A stretch of 36,374 nucleotides of DNA, taken from NCBI GenBank assembly GCA_903867885.1, contig CAIPTD010000019.1, positions 1 to 36,374 on the forward strand. The letters are read 5' to 3'. The translations under genes were made by a program, and so were the position numbers. Below are positions 17,376 to 28,074 of the stretch, piece after piece. The notes under the pieces are model-generated. The model made no database searches. It had not been told where the DNA came from and worked only from the letters and a program-made list of their open reading frames with translations. The first letter of the stretch is position 1, and each line of letters starts with the position of its first letter. This DNA comes from an uncultured Ferrovum sp. Lineage in GTDB: Bacteria > Pseudomonadota > Gammaproteobacteria > Burkholderiales > Ferrovaceae.

Positions 17376-18680
17376 TTATTCCTGCTCTAGGCGATATTCG
17401 GCAGCGCGTGCGTGGGCAGTGAGTCCCTCACCCTGTGCCAGGGTAGAAGCAATTTTACCTAAGTGTTGCGCACCTTGAGCCGATACCTGAATCAAACTGG
17501 TACGTTTTTGAAAATCATACACGCCCAAGGGAGAGGCAAAGCGAGCCGTGCGGCCAGTGGGCAACACGTGGTTAGGCCCCGCACAGTAATCCCCCAAAGA
17601 CTCAGAAGAAAATCGCCCCATAAAAATTGCGCCTGCATGGCGCAAAAGAGGCAAATACACCTCAGGATTTTGAACAGAGAGTTCAAGATGTTCGGGGGCG
17701 ATCCGATTTGAAATTTCGCAGGCCTCAAACAAATCTTTAGTCAAAATAAACGCTCCGCGCCCGCTTAATGACGCACGGATCACTTCTGCGCGCGGCATTG
17801 TTTCAATCAGTTTATTGATTGATTGCTCTACTTGATCCAAGAAATCAGAGTGAGGGCAAAGCAGAATAGCTTGAGCAATTTCATCGTGCTCTGCCTGTGA
17901 AAACAGATCCATGGCAACCCAGTCCGGTGAGGTGAGTCCATCACAGATCACCAAAATTTCAGAGGGGCCTGCAACCATATCAATACCCACAACCCCAAAT
18001 ACTCTTCGCTTTGCTGCGGCAACCCAAGCATTGCCTGGGCCGGTAATTTTATCCACAGCCGGAATCGTTTCTGTACCGTAAGCCAATGCCGCCACAGCTT
18101 GGGCCCCGCCAATTGTAAATACCCTATCTACTCCTGCCAGCGCAGCCGCAGCCAAAACCAACTCATTGCGAACGCCATCGGGAGTTGGAACCACCATAAT
18201 CAGCTCAGACACCCCTGCTACTTTTGCGGGTATCGCGTTCATCAAAACGGATGAGGGATAGGCGGCCTTGCCACCCGGCACATATAGCCCTGCTCGATCA
18301 AGCGGCGTGACACGCTGCCCCAGAATGGTTCCATCGGGCTCGGTGTAGGTCCAAGTTTCACCTTTTTGTCGCTCATGAAAGGAACGAATACGATCAGCTG
18401 CACTTGCAAGCGCTTGAGCCTGCTCTTTGGGCAAGTTTTTAAGTGCTGACTGCAAATATGCTTGAGACAATTCCAATTGCTGCGCGGATTGAACTTCAAC
18501 ACGGTCAAACCGTTTGGTGAACTCCATCACGGCTGCATCACCCCGGGCACGCACATCAGCCACAATCTCCGCCACTTTGGTATCCACGCTGGGGTCTTGA
18601 GCCGACTCAAACGCAGTGAGTGCTTTGAGTGAAGAGTCAAAATCAATATTGGCTGTGCTCAATCTGCGCATTTTGATCAT
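17376..18680 (-). CDS. hisD: Histidinol dehydrogenase
   Basis: HisD performs the last two oxidations from histidinol to histidine with NAD and zinc. The 434-residue protein has the conserved [17 protein letters not shown] stretch, GPGNAWV and GPSEILV. Zinc-site residues are seen in SQAEHDE and in [12 protein letters not shown]. The ATG overlaps the hisG stop by four bases (ATGA); a second ATG three codons in is possible. Confidence 0.98.
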   Translation of the reverse strand: MIKMRRLSTANIDFDSSLKALTAFESAQDPSVDTKVAEIVADVRARGDAAVMEFTKRFDRVEVQSAQQLELSQAYLQSALKNLPKEQAQALASAADRIRSFHERQKGETWTYTEPDGTILGQRVTPLDRAGLYVPGGKAAYPSSVLMNAIPAKVAGVSELIMVVPTPDGVRNELVLAAAALAGVDRVFTIGGAQAVAALAYGTETIPAVDKITGPGNAWVAAAKRRVFGVVGIDMVAGPSEILVICDGLTSPDWVAMDLFSQAEHDEIAQAILLCPHSDFLDQVEQSINKLIETMPRAEVIRASLSGRGAFILTKDLFEACEISNRIAPEHLELSVQNPEVYLPLLRHAGAIFMGRFSSESLGDYCAGPNHVLPTGRTARFASPLGVYDFQKRTSLIQVSAQGAQHLGKIASTLAQGEGLTAHARAAEYRLEQE

Positions 18681-19348
18681 TTATTCACCGCATGCTTGAA
18701 TGCTTCAACAAGGGGGGCAATGCGCTCACGCTGTAATTTCCATGCGGCGATATTCACAATCAATCGCGAACTGATATCACGGATGTGTTCTACCGCCTGT
18801 AAACGGTTTGCTTTTAGTGTTCCCCCGCTACTCACCAAGTCAACAATCGCGTCACCTAGGCCCGTTAGGGGGGCCAACTCCATCGAACCATAGAGCTTGA
18901 TTAAATCTACCTGCATCCCTTTTGCAGCAAAGTGTTCTGAGGCTGATCGGATATATTTTGTGGCCACGCGCAAACGTGATCCGCGGACAATCGCCGCCTG
19001 GTAGTCAAATCCTTCAGGTACAGCCACCATTAACTTACAACGTGCAATCTGAAGATCTAAAGGCTGGTATAGCCCCTCTCCGCTATGCTCTAAAAGCACA
19101 TCCAAACCTGCTACGCCCAGGTCGGCCGCTCCATACTGAACGTAGGTTGGAACATCCGATGCTCTTACAATCACCAACCTCACATCCGGGCGATTCGTAG
19201 CGATAATCAGCTCACGCGACGACTCTGGATCTGTGGCCGGCTCTATCCCTGCAGCGGCCAGCAAAGGACGGGTATCATCAAAGATCCGCCCTTTAGAAAG
19301 TGCTATGGTCACTCCATTAAATTCAGAAAAAGGTGAACTCAGGCTCAT
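18677..19348 (-). CDS. hisG: ATP phosphoribosyltransferase, short form
   Basis: HisG joins ATP and PRPP, the committed and feedback-regulated step of histidine synthesis. The 223-residue protein contains the catalytic domains ([27 protein letters not shown], and [18 protein letters not shown] for PRPP binding) but lacks the C-terminal regulatory ACT-like domain of the ~300-residue form. Short-form HisG works with HisZ, a HisRS-like regulatory subunit; no hisZ is in this window. Its ATG follows the murA stop with no gap. Confidence 0.97.
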   Translation of the reverse strand: MSLSSPFSEFNGVTIALSKGRIFDDTRPLLAAAGIEPATDPESSRELIIATNRPDVRLVIVRASDVPTYVQYGAADLGVAGLDVLLEHSGEGLYQPLDLQIARCKLMVAVPEGFDYQAAIVRGSRLRVATKYIRSASEHFAAKGMQVDLIKLYGSMELAPLTGLGDAIVDLVSSGGTLKANRLQAVEHIRDISSRLIVNIAAWKLQRERIAPLVEAFKHAVNK

Positions 19349-20617
<1,269 letters not shown>

Positions 20618-20869
20618 TTATTTAACTGATTGGCCGTCAGCGGCCCATTGTGAAGGGGTTAAAGTCTGCATGGAAAGAGCATGGATTTCTTCGCGCATCC
20701 GATCACCCAAGGCTGCATAAACCAATTGATGCCGGGCAACGCGCGTTTTTCCATCAAACGCATCACTCACAATTACAGCTTCAAAATGATGGCCGTCACC
20801 ACTCACCTCAAGATGACTGCATTGGAGTCCTTGCTCAATATAGCGGCGAACATCGTCAGGTAAAACCAT
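20618..20869 (-). CDS. ibaG: BolA-family protein (IbaG-like)
   Basis: BolA-family proteins bind monothiol glutaredoxins through a shared 2Fe-2S cluster. I place the start at the ATG of MVLPDDVRRYIEQ (83 residues), the family length. A longer reading from 20938 would run into the preceding permease gene. The product has LEVSGDGHHFEAVIVSDAF, the KTRVARHQLVYAAL segment with the conserved His, and EIHALSMQTLTP. Its place between the mla genes and murA matches E. coli ibaG. The Shine-Dalgarno is weak. Confidence 0.93.
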   Translation of the reverse strand: MVLPDDVRRYIEQGLQCSHLEVSGDGHHFEAVIVSDAFDGKTRVARHQLVYAALGDRMREEIHALSMQTLTPSQWAADGQSVK

Positions 20870-20919
20870 CTCGCAAAAGCTCGAAAAAGTGAATCTGGTA
20901 AAAATTGCGCTTATGGGGT

Positions 20920-21675
20920 TTAGCTGCGAAGCCGCCAACCCCTAGAAAGCAGGCTTAAAGATAAACATGATAGGGCAAAAGCGCACCCCCCGACAATCAG
21001 AAAGCTCTCAAGTGGGGGGATATCTGAAACACCAAAAAAACCGTGCCGAAAACCATCAATCATGTAAAGAAAGGGATTAAACCGAGAAATATCGCGCCAA
21101 AGCGGGGGCAAGCTATGAATAGAATAAAATACGCCCGCTAAAAAGGTCAGTGGAACAATGATAAAGTTCTGAAAGGCTGCAAGTTGATCAAATTTTTCAG
21201 ACCAGATCCCCGCAAGCAAACCCAATACCGCCGACAATGCATTTCCCAGAAGCGCAAATATGACTAACTCTAAGGGGTGCGCAGGTAAGTGCGGAAAGAA
21301 AATCAAACTGGCTAACCATACACATCCCCCAACGGCAAATCCACGGACCATTGCTGCCAATACATAGGCTGCAAAAATTTCGAACGGGGAGAGAGGGGGA
21401 AGCAGAATAAAAACAATATTCCCGGTGAGCTTACTCTGAATCAAACTCGATGAAGTGTTTGAGAAGGAGTTTTGCAGCATAGCCATCATTGCGAGACCAG
21501 GTATTAAAAACTCCCTGTAGCTCACTCCAGGATAGACTTCAGCGTGATGATCTAAAACCTGAGCAAACACCAACATGTACAAAAGCGTGGACACGAGCGG
21601 CGCCAGTAAAGTTTGAAAACTCACTTTCCAAAAGCGCAACACTTCTTTTCCAAATAATGTAGTGAAGCCCCTCAC
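20920..21675 (-). CDS. ABC-2 type transporter permease (YadH-like)
   Basis: This 251-residue membrane protein has about six hydrophobic helices and the ABC-2 permease layout, with the FNPFLYMIDGFRHGFFG motif near residues 205-221 typical of the YadH/NodJ group. It starts with GTG overlapping the stop of the ATPase gene (GTGA), so the two form one exporter. The substrate cannot be read from the sequence. Its position between mlaB and ibaG-murA suggests an envelope role, which is inference. Confidence 0.92.
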   Translation of the reverse strand: MRGFTTLFGKEVLRFWKVSFQTLLAPLVSTLLYMLVFAQVLDHHAEVYPGVSYREFLIPGLAMMAMLQNSFSNTSSSLIQSKLTGNIVFILLPPLSPFEIFAAYVLAAMVRGFAVGGCVWLASLIFFPHLPAHPLELVIFALLGNALSAVLGLLAGIWSEKFDQLAAFQNFIIVPLTFLAGVFYSIHSLPPLWRDISRFNPFLYMIDGFRHGFFGVSDIPPLESFLIVGGCAFALSCLSLSLLSRGWRLRS

Positions 21676-22625
21676 CGCGGCGTGTCCTTCATAATGCGTA
21701 CAAAAACTTCCTCTAGGTCAGCCTGACCTACTTCCAGCTCCTTAATTTCAAGGCCTGCCGTTCTGCAGGCTGCCAATATTTGCTCCACTTCCGCAAAATT
21801 CTCTAATCCAAGACGGAAACGTCCGGCGGGAAGCGATGTAGCTCTTTGTATCAAAACATCCGGCAAGGGTTTACCTTGCCCCACACTCAGCGTCAGACTT
21901 GGACGAGAATGGTCCGCTAATAAATTTTGTGTAGTGTCCAGCGCAATCACTTGCCCCGCTTTCATCATGGCTACCCGATTACACAGTGTTTGCGCTTCTT
22001 CAAGATAGTGTGTGGTGAGCAGTATGGTCATACCTTCTTCGTTTAAGCGGCGAATAAACTTCCATAATGTTTGCCGAAGCTCAACATCTACCCCTGCAGT
22101 AGGCTCATCCAGGATCAAAACCGAGGGGCGATGCACCAGGGCTTGCGCTACCAATACTCGGCGCTTCATCCCTCCCGACAGGGCACGCATGTTGGAATCT
22201 GCTTTGTCACGCAGTTGAAGGTTTTCAAGTAACTCGTCTATCCATTTTGAGTCTGGACGAATCCCAAAATAGCCGCTTTGCAGGCTTAAAGTTTCTCTAA
22301 CGGTAAAAAAGGGATCAAATACCAACTCCTGTGGGACCACCCCTACCGCTCTTCTTGCTTGTCGATAGTCTCGTCCGACATCAAAACCCAGAACAGACAG
22401 TGCCCCGGCATCGGGACGCGCTAAACCAGCGAGCAAACTGATTAAGGTAGTCTTTCCAGCGCCATTGGGGCCCAGCAACGCAAAGAATTCCCCTTGTTGT
22501 ACTTCTAGGTCCAAGCCTTTTAAGGCCTCAAATTGTCCAAAGCTTTTTTTAGCACCTTTGATGGATATCGCCGCCCCATCAAAGCCTGGACGTCCCATCC
22601 TACTTAAAGGTATGGATTCAATCAT
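21672..22625 (-). CDS. ABC-2 type transporter ATP-binding protein (YadG-like)
   Basis: This 317-residue protein is an ABC ATPase with Walker [10 protein letters not shown] at residues 52-60, the signature ALSGGMKRRVLVAQAL, and Walker B VLILDEPTAGVD. The C-terminal part after about residue 235 resembles that of exporter ATPases. I chose the ATG at 22625, which overlaps the mlaB stop by 8 bases, rather than the upstream TTG at 22646. It pairs with the following permease; the exported substrate is unknown. Confidence 0.93.
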   Translation of the reverse strand: MIESIPLSRMGRPGFDGAAISIKGAKKSFGQFEALKGLDLEVQQGEFFALLGPNGAGKTTLISLLAGLARPDAGALSVLGFDVGRDYRQARRAVGVVPQELVFDPFFTVRETLSLQSGYFGIRPDSKWIDELLENLQLRDKADSNMRALSGGMKRRVLVAQALVHRPSVLILDEPTAGVDVELRQTLWKFIRRLNEEGMTILLTTHYLEEAQTLCNRVAMMKAGQVIALDTTQNLLADHSRPSLTLSVGQGKPLPDVLIQRATSLPAGRFRLGLENFAEVEQILAACRTAGLEIKELEVGQADLEEVFVRIMKDTPR

Positions 22626-22896
22626 GGGGTGCCGCGTTGTCCACAATAAAATTCACGCCATACAGGCTAGCGAGCGTTTTCATTGCATCAGGAATCTCTT
22701 TAACTTCAAAGATACCTCCCGCAGCCTCAACAGCACGGCGAGCAGCAATTAAAAGCGCTAATGAAGACGAATCCACTTCAGTTACGCCAGCCAAATTCAC
22801 CACCATGCCTTCAGGAGTTGCAGCGGCCAGCAAAGTTGAAGATAAAGCAGAAACAGTAGAAAGATTGACCGGACCCTCGGGGCTAAACTCCTTCAT
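22618..22896 (-). CDS. mlaB: STAS-domain protein MlaB
   Basis: MlaB is the small cytoplasmic subunit of the MlaFEDB complex and binds the MlaF ATPase to stabilise it. The 92-residue protein is a single STAS domain, with the strand-loop VNLAGVTEVDSSSLALLIAARR at about residues 38-58, where the Asp-Ser-Ser turn is typical. It begins directly after the mlaC stop codon. Assignment rests on position as well as on the short STAS fold. Confidence 0.92.
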   Translation of the reverse strand: MKEFSPEGPVNLSTVSALSSTLLAAATPEGMVVNLAGVTEVDSSSLALLIAARRAVEAAGGIFEVKEIPDAMKTLASLYGVNFIVDNAAPHD

Positions 22897-23538
22897 TTAC
22901 TGCCCTTTCTTTAGAGACTTGGCATCGGCAGACTGACTCGCCATTTTTGCCTTTTCTTGAAGATCTTTGATCAATCCATCCACACCTGCCGCATTAATAC
23001 GATCATTGAAATCAGAGCGATAATTGGTCACCAGGCTAATACCGTCCACTTTGATATCGTAGATTTTCCAACCGGACTCAACGTGCGTCATTGCATAATC
23101 AATAGGAACGGTTCTGGAGCCATCTGAAACAACGCTTTGAACGGAGGTAGTCGCATCTTCGGTTTTGCCCGTCCAAGGCTTGTAGGTGATGGTTTGCTTA
23201 TTAAAGCGGGTGATTGCTGAGGAGTAGGTTCTTACCAATAAATTTTGAAAAGCATCAACGATGAGGGTTTGTTGCTCGGGTGTGGCCTTGTTCCAGTTTT
23301 TGCCCAACGCAAGGCGCGTCATACGAACAAAATCAAAGCGGGGAACGATATGAGTCTCTACAAGGGCGTAGGCTTTTTGCTTATCACCAGATTGAAGATC
23401 TTTATCCTGCTTCACCAAGGTTAGAATTTCTTCAGTGGTGTGACGTAGCATCTCGTCTGGCGCCATGTCTGCACTCCAAACAGAGGGGCCAAAAAGGATA
23501 AGAACTAAAGCCAAAACTAAGTTCATTAGGGAATTCAT
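22897..23538 (-). CDS. mlaC: Periplasmic phospholipid-binding protein MlaC
   Basis: MlaC shuttles phospholipids across the periplasm between the outer-membrane MlaA complex and MlaFEDB. The 213-residue protein has a signal peptide with likely cleavage near residue 22 (SVWSA), then the MlaC fold with VPRFDFVRMTRLALGKNW, YSSAITRFNKQTITYKPW and GWKIYDIKVDGISLVTNYRS. It follows mlaD after 74 bases that hold no further gene; many betaproteobacteria have mlaA there, and it is absent here. Confidence 0.95.
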   Translation of the reverse strand: MNSLMNLVLALVLILFGPSVWSADMAPDEMLRHTTEEILTLVKQDKDLQSGDKQKAYALVETHIVPRFDFVRMTRLALGKNWNKATPEQQTLIVDAFQNLLVRTYSSAITRFNKQTITYKPWTGKTEDATTSVQSVVSDGSRTVPIDYAMTHVESGWKIYDIKVDGISLVTNYRSDFNDRINAAGVDGLIKDLQEKAKMASQSADAKSLKKGQ

Positions 23539-23612
23539 CGTTTATCTCGTCATATAAAAAAGGGCAAAGTCAAAACACTCGACTGCCAACGATCAATCTC
23601 ATTTCAAATACA

Positions 23613-24086
23613 TCATTTACTTGCTTCGGCGGGCTCTTGAGATTTACTGAGAAAGAATTGCCCAATCAATTTTTCAAGAACGACAGCACCTTGAGTATGG
23701 GTGACTTCGCCCCCGTCCTTCAGCATTTCTGGCTCCCCCCCTGACTCTAGCCCAACATATTGCTCACCGAGGATACCCGAGGTCAGCACAGATGCAATGG
23801 TGTCGTTAGAAAAGGGAATGCGTTTATCCAAACGCATCGTAACCAAAGCATCATATTTCTTAGTGTCAAACTGAATTGCCACCACACGGCCAACCAGAAC
23901 CCCAGAACTCTTAACCGGGGCGCCCGCTTTGAGGCCACCAATATTGTCAAAATGGGCGCTCACCCCGTAGGTTTCGCCCAAATTTCCACTGGAAAAGTTT
24001 CCTACTTTAAAAGCCAAAAACAGCAGTGCAATAAAACCACCAACGACAAAAATCCCAACCCATAAATTTAGTGTGGCGCGATTCAC
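23613..24086 (-). CDS. mlaD: MCE-domain protein MlaD
   Basis: MlaD forms the hexameric ring of the MlaFEDB complex through which phospholipids pass. The 157-residue protein has one N-terminal membrane helix (residues 7-27), then an MCE domain at about 37-115 with YGVSAHFDNIGGLKAGAPVK and the GVLVGRV segment. The start is GTG with AAGGGG upstream. The closer ATG in the same region is out of frame. It lies 6 bases after mlaE. Confidence 0.96.
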   Translation of the reverse strand: MNRATLNLWVGIFVVGGFIALLFLAFKVGNFSSGNLGETYGVSAHFDNIGGLKAGAPVKSSGVLVGRVVAIQFDTKKYDALVTMRLDKRIPFSNDTIASVLTSGILGEQYVGLESGGEPEMLKDGGEVTHTQGAVVLEKLIGQFFLSKSQEPAEASK

Positions 24087-24092
24087 TTTGCA

Positions 24093-24884
24093 TTACCCCT
24101 TCAACATAAAAGCAGTTAACACCAAGTCAAGCGCCAGAATGGCTAGAGAAGAGCTGACAACGGTGCGTGTAGTCGCCCCCGACACGCCTTCTGCAGTCGG
24201 AGCGGCCGAATAACCTTGATAAGTCGCAATCGAGCAAATTGCCAAGCCAAATACAAAACTCTTCAACAAGCCATTTAAAACATCATGACTAACATCCACG
24301 GCAGCGTTCATTTGTGACCAAAACGCCCCACTATCTACCCCGATCAACAAGACGGCAATGATATATCCGCCCAACACACCCGTTCCGATAAACATCGCGG
24401 TCAGGATAGGCATTGATATCACTCCCCCCCAAAATCTTGGTCCAACCACCCGCGCGATTGGGTTAATGGCCATCATTTCCATCGCAGAGAGTTGCTCAGT
24501 GGCTTTCATTAAACCAATTTCTGCAGTAATGGCGGATCCCGCGCGACTTGCAAATAATAATGCAGATACCACTGGCCCCAGTTCACGGGTAAGGGATAGC
24601 GCAACCAACACCCCTACGCTTTCAGAACTTCCATAAGTTTGCAGTGTTTCATAACCCTGCAAACCCAACACCATACCTACAAACAGCCCCGAAACCAAAA
24701 TAATGATGAGGGACAGCACCCCAGAGTAAAAAATTTCGCGAATAGTCAGCGAGAAACGCTGAAAACTCGTGCCCGAGTATCTTAGGGTGAGAAGTAAAAA
24801 AACAAAAACCGCACCGATTCCAGAAATCAAATCCAGGCTTAAACTACCTATAGATTCCAGCTCTCGTCTTAATTTATTTAGCAT
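24093..24884 (-). CDS. mlaE: Phospholipid ABC transporter permease MlaE
   Basis: MlaE is the membrane permease of the Mla transporter. The 263-residue protein has the family pattern: an N-terminal membrane-parallel region, then helices with [18 protein letters not shown], the [22 protein letters not shown] segment at about residues 97-118, and [14 protein letters not shown]. It ends with further hydrophobic helices. It follows mlaF by 7 bases. Confidence 0.97.
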   Translation of the reverse strand: MLNKLRRELESIGSLSLDLISGIGAVFVFLLLTLRYSGTSFQRFSLTIREIFYSGVLSLIIILVSGLFVGMVLGLQGYETLQTYGSSESVGVLVALSLTRELGPVVSALLFASRAGSAITAEIGLMKATEQLSAMEMMAINPIARVVGPRFWGGVISMPILTAMFIGTGVLGGYIIAVLLIGVDSGAFWSQMNAAVDVSHDVLNGLLKSFVFGLAICSIATYQGYSAAPTAEGVSGATTRTVVSSSLAILALDLVLTAFMLKG

Positions 24885-24891
24885 GCAATGA

Positions 24892-25707
24892 TCACCAAGA
24901 ATGAAGGCTGTTACCCGTTAATAACTGTTGCATAGAAGGGGCTGGGTAATGAAAGGGAACGGGACCGTCCATTTCACCCCAAACAAACTGGTGTACATAA
25001 GGTAATTTGGATGCGCGGATCTCATCGGGGGTCCCTTCAGCCACAATCACCCCTTCAGAAACAAAGTAAACATAGTCCACCAGGCGCAATGATTCTTGCA
25101 CATCATGCGTCACAATGATTGAGGTTGTTCCCAAAGCCGAGTTGAGATCGCGAATCAATTGCGCAATGACCCCCATCAAAATCGGATCGAGTCCTGTAAA
25201 GGGCTCGTCGTACATCATGATCATCGGGTCTAGGGCAATCGCCCTAGCTAAAGCAACACGGCGCGCCATCCCCCCCGAGAGCTCACTGGGCATCTTATTC
25301 CTCACCCCTCTTAGCCCCACGGCCTCTAACTTCAGCAATGTGAGGTCTTTGATCAGCGATTCGGGCAAGTCGGTGTGCTCGCGCATCTGAAAGGCCACAT
25401 TCTCAAAAACAGTAAGGTCGGTGAACAAAGCGCCAAACTGAAACAACATCCCCATACGCCTACGCAATTTATACAGTGCGTCTGAACTGATGGTGTTCAT
25501 GTCCTGCCCTTCAACCACCAAGCGCCCGTCTGTTGGCTGCAACTGCCCACCAATCAGGCGAAGCAGGGTGGTTTTTCCACAGCCACTCTGACCCATGATG
25601 GCGACAATAGACCCCCTAGGGATGCGCATATTGATACCCTTAAGTATTGCGCGGTCACCATAACGAAAATTGAGGCCAGAAATCTCTACTGCGGCATCAG
25701 ACTCCAA
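24892..25707 (-). CDS. mlaF: Phospholipid ABC transporter ATPase MlaF
   Basis: MlaF powers the MlaFEDB phospholipid transporter. The 271-residue protein has Walker [10 protein letters not shown] at residues 39-47, the signature [16 protein letters not shown], and Walker [15 protein letters not shown]. The start appears to be TTG: the frame contains no upstream ATG, and TGGAG lies 8 bases before the TTG. It is the first gene of a long minus-strand series and is divergent from kdsD across 156 bases. Confidence 0.96.
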   Translation of the reverse strand: MESDAAVEISGLNFRYGDRAILKGINMRIPRGSIVAIMGQSGCGKTTLLRLIGGQLQPTDGRLVVEGQDMNTISSDALYKLRRRMGMLFQFGALFTDLTVFENVAFQMREHTDLPESLIKDLTLLKLEAVGLRGVRNKMPSELSGGMARRVALARAIALDPMIMMYDEPFTGLDPILMGVIAQLIRDLNSALGTTSIIVTHDVQESLRLVDYVYFVSEGVIVAEGTPDEIRASKLPYVHQFVWGEMDGPVPFHYPAPSMQQLLTGNSLHSW

Positions 25708-25826
25708 AAAACGAACTCCAGAAAGATGAATAGTATTAGTTTAGACCACCAAGACCTAAATGGTGAAATCATTGGGAATACCAAATTCAATGCTTCGATC
25801 GATGCCTACGACCTAGGCTAACAGCT

Positions 25827-25835
25827 TGCTATACT
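25827..25835 (+). promoter_or_regulatory. Extended -10 promoter candidate for kdsD-lptCAB-rpoN
   Basis: In the 156-base divergent intergenic region (25708-25863) the plus strand reads TGCTATACT, a TATACT box with an extended -10 TG, ending 28 bases before the kdsD ATG. No good -35 box is seen at 17 bases. The mlaF promoter on the other strand must also lie in this region, but I could not place it with confidence. Confidence 0.45.
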
Positions 25836-25863
25836 AAGTTTAATTCTGATCAATGAAATCTTT

Positions 25864-26835
25864 ATGTCTTCAGACATCCTCATCACCGCACGTCAAGTAT
25901 TGATTACTGAGTCCGAGGCTTTATCCGGGCTCGCTCAACACCTTGATCAACACTTTGTCTCTGCGCATCAGATGATCCTGAATTGTTCTGGGCGCGTGGT
26001 GGTGAGTGGAATTGGAAAGTCAGGTCATGTTGGCCATAAGATAGCTTCTACTTTGGCAAGTACAGGCACGCCCGCTTTTTTCTTACACCCCGCTGAAGCC
26101 TGTCATGGCGATCTTGGAATGATTCAGCCAGAAGATATCCTCATGGCTTTGTCCTACTCGGGAGAAAGTAGTGAATTACTTCAAATTTTGCCTCTGCTAA
26201 AACGCAGAGGGAGTGCCGTGATTTCTATCACAGGTGATCCTAAATCCAGTTTGGCGCATCTTGCAGACGTTCATCTCAACGTTCACATAGACCGCGAGGC
26301 CTGCCCGCACAACCTCGCTCCCACCACAAGCTCCACCGCCACCTTGGCACTTGGCGATGCCTTAGCGGTTTCGCTTTTAGTTTCGCGTGGATTCTCTGCT
26401 GAAGATTTTGCACGCACTCACCCTGGTGGTTCATTGGGACGAAGGTTACTGACTAAGGTCAGTGACATCATGCACAGTGACGGGGATACGCCTTGTGTTT
26501 TAGAGTCTGCAAGCCTGATTGAAGCACTTCAAGAAATGTCTAGAGTTGGCTTAGGTATGACGGCGGTGACTGACGCCTCAGGAGTACTAACAGGGATTTT
26601 TACAGATGGTGATCTTCGTCGAACCCTAGAGAATACAAAAGGAGAAGTCTCATCCCTTCGCATTAAAGACGTCATGACCTTAAAACCGATCACCATTGGG
26701 CCTGAGCGCGCAGCTGTAGATGCAGCTGAGCTGATGCAAAGCAAACGTATTTCGGCTTTAGCTGTCGTTGATCAAGCCCGTCATGTAGTGGGGGCCTTCA
26801 ATATGCATGACCTCATGCGAGCCGGCTTAGTTTAA
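25864..26835 (+). CDS. kdsD: Arabinose-5-phosphate isomerase
   Basis: KdsD converts ribulose 5-phosphate to arabinose 5-phosphate, the first step toward Kdo for lipopolysaccharide. The 323-residue protein has a SIS domain at about residues 40-175, with GIGKSGHVGHKIASTLASTGTPAFFLH from residue 49 and ALSYSGESSEL, followed by two CBS domains at about 205-320. Full length and intact. The next gene is lptC after 10 bases; the usual partner kdsC, the Kdo-8-phosphate phosphatase, is not between them. Confidence 0.97.
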   Translation: MSSDILITARQVLITESEALSGLAQHLDQHFVSAHQMILNCSGRVVVSGIGKSGHVGHKIASTLASTGTPAFFLHPAEACHGDLGMIQPEDILMALSYSGESSELLQILPLLKRRGSAVISITGDPKSSLAHLADVHLNVHIDREACPHNLAPTTSSTATLALGDALAVSLLVSRGFSAEDFARTHPGGSLGRRLLTKVSDIMHSDGDTPCVLESASLIEALQEMSRVGLGMTAVTDASGVLTGIFTDGDLRRTLENTKGEVSSLRIKDVMTLKPITIGPERAAVDAAELMQSKRISALAVVDQARHVVGAFNMHDLMRAGLV

Positions 26836-26845
26836 GGGTGTCAGA

Positions 26846-27427
26846 ATGATATTTGAACGTGTATCCAACAGTTGGCTTCCTATTGGGATTTTACTGCTAC
26901 TCACCGCCACTTCATTCTGGCTTAAAGGAGTGGTCGACGGATCTCAACGCTCTGGGATTACTCTCGCACGCCATGATCCAGACCTTGTGGTGTATTCATT
27001 TCTTGCTCATCAATTAGGTAGTAACGGACAGTTACGTCAAACCTTAGGGGCAAAACGTATGCAGCATTATCCCGATGATGATTCCTCAGTCTACGAGGAC
27101 GTAGAATTGAAATTCTTTGATCAGGGGCAACCTCCCTTGACTGTGCATGCAGATCAAGGAGAAAGGCTACCCGACTCAGAAATAGTCATCTTTACAGGTC
27201 ACGCCGTGCTTACCAGGCTGGGAATGACGCAGGATGATCCGCCTTATGTACTCAAGTCAGAACGTCTTGAAGTATTTCCTAATCAAAAACAAGGTAACTC
27301 GCCCGGCCCCGTTACAATTGACCACGGTGCAGATCATCTTGAGGCTGATAATATGACATTCGATGAAAACATATCCTTATCCGAGTTTAGCCGTGCACGT
27401 GTCCTATTTTCTAAAAGGCAGCATTAA
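26846..27427 (+). CDS. lptC: Lipopolysaccharide export protein LptC
   Basis: LptC is a bitopic inner-membrane protein that passes lipopolysaccharide from LptBFG to LptA. The 193-residue protein has one N-terminal membrane helix (about residues 11-28) and then a periplasmic beta-jellyroll, with DPDLVVYSFLAHQLG, RMQHYPDDDSSVYEDVELKFF and VVIFTGHAVLTR-like segments. Sequence identity in this family is low, so the call rests on topology, length and position between kdsD and lptA. Confidence 0.92.
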   Translation: MIFERVSNSWLPIGILLLLTATSFWLKGVVDGSQRSGITLARHDPDLVVYSFLAHQLGSNGQLRQTLGAKRMQHYPDDDSSVYEDVELKFFDQGQPPLTVHADQGERLPDSEIVIFTGHAVLTRLGMTQDDPPYVLKSERLEVFPNQKQGNSPGPVTIDHGADHLEADNMTFDENISLSEFSRARVLFSKRQH

Positions 27428-27428
27428 A

Positions 27429-28070
27429 ATGATGTCTAGGCCTCTGCAAATTCCCCTTCAAAGTATTTCTCTAAAAACGATCATGCTAGGTTCATTGTTC
27501 AATTTATTATTTATTGTCTTCATCCTTACCGCCTCCAGCGCAGTCTATGCAGAACAGGCCGACCGTGAAAAACCAATCGTTGCAGAATCAGACAAACTTT
27601 CTTTAGATAACGCAAAAAAAATTAGTGTGTTTGAGGGCAACGTGATCATTACCCAAGGCACGATGCAAATCACGGCCCAACGCGTGGTCATTACCGAAGA
27701 CAAGGATGGCATGCGACACGCCTCTGGAACGGGTAACCCCACTACTTTCCGCCAAAAACGTGATGGCGTTGATGAGTATGTCGATGGACATTCGTTACGC
27801 TTTGAATATGATGGAAAAATAGAACGTATCGAGTTATTTGAACAAGCTGAACTTAAACGTGGGCGTGATGATGTCAAAGGCGAATATATTGCCTACGATA
27901 CGGCAACTGAATATTTCAAGGTGAACGGCAATGCAGCTCGGGAGGCAACTGGGGCCGGCCGTGTGCATGCCATCATTCAACCCGCTCAAACCAGTACTGC
28001 TACTCCTGCCACTCCCGGCGCAGCAACTCCCTCTAGCGCAAAGCCCGCCAGCAATCCTGATAAGCGATAA
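27429..28070 (+). CDS. lptA: Periplasmic lipopolysaccharide-bridge protein LptA
   Basis: LptA forms the periplasmic bridge that carries lipopolysaccharide to the outer membrane. I place the start at the ATG at 27429, one base after the lptC stop (213 residues); the longer frame from 27363 lies inside lptC. A signal peptide with likely cleavage after residue 41 (SAVYA) is followed by the OstA-like domain: DKLSLDNAKKISVFEGNVIITQ, then FRQKRDGVDEYVDGHSLRFEYD. A low-complexity tail of Ala, Thr, Pro and Ser ends the protein. Confidence 0.95.
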   Translation: MMSRPLQIPLQSISLKTIMLGSLFNLLFIVFILTASSAVYAEQADREKPIVAESDKLSLDNAKKISVFEGNVIITQGTMQITAQRVVITEDKDGMRHASGTGNPTTFRQKRDGVDEYVDGHSLRFEYDGKIERIELFEQAELKRGRDDVKGEYIAYDTATEYFKVNGNAAREATGAGRVHAIIQPAQTSTATPATPGAATPSSAKPASNPDKR

Positions 28071-28074
28071 GTAA

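Noticed and set aside
18677-19348. HisG as a truncated pseudogene
   Set aside because: At 223 residues it matches the natural short-form family and keeps the catalytic and PRPP-binding motifs.
21672-25707. ABC-2 ATPase and MlaF as a recent duplication
   Set aside because: Both have ABC motifs, but the signature, C-terminal regions and partners differ; they are from distinct ABC subfamilies.
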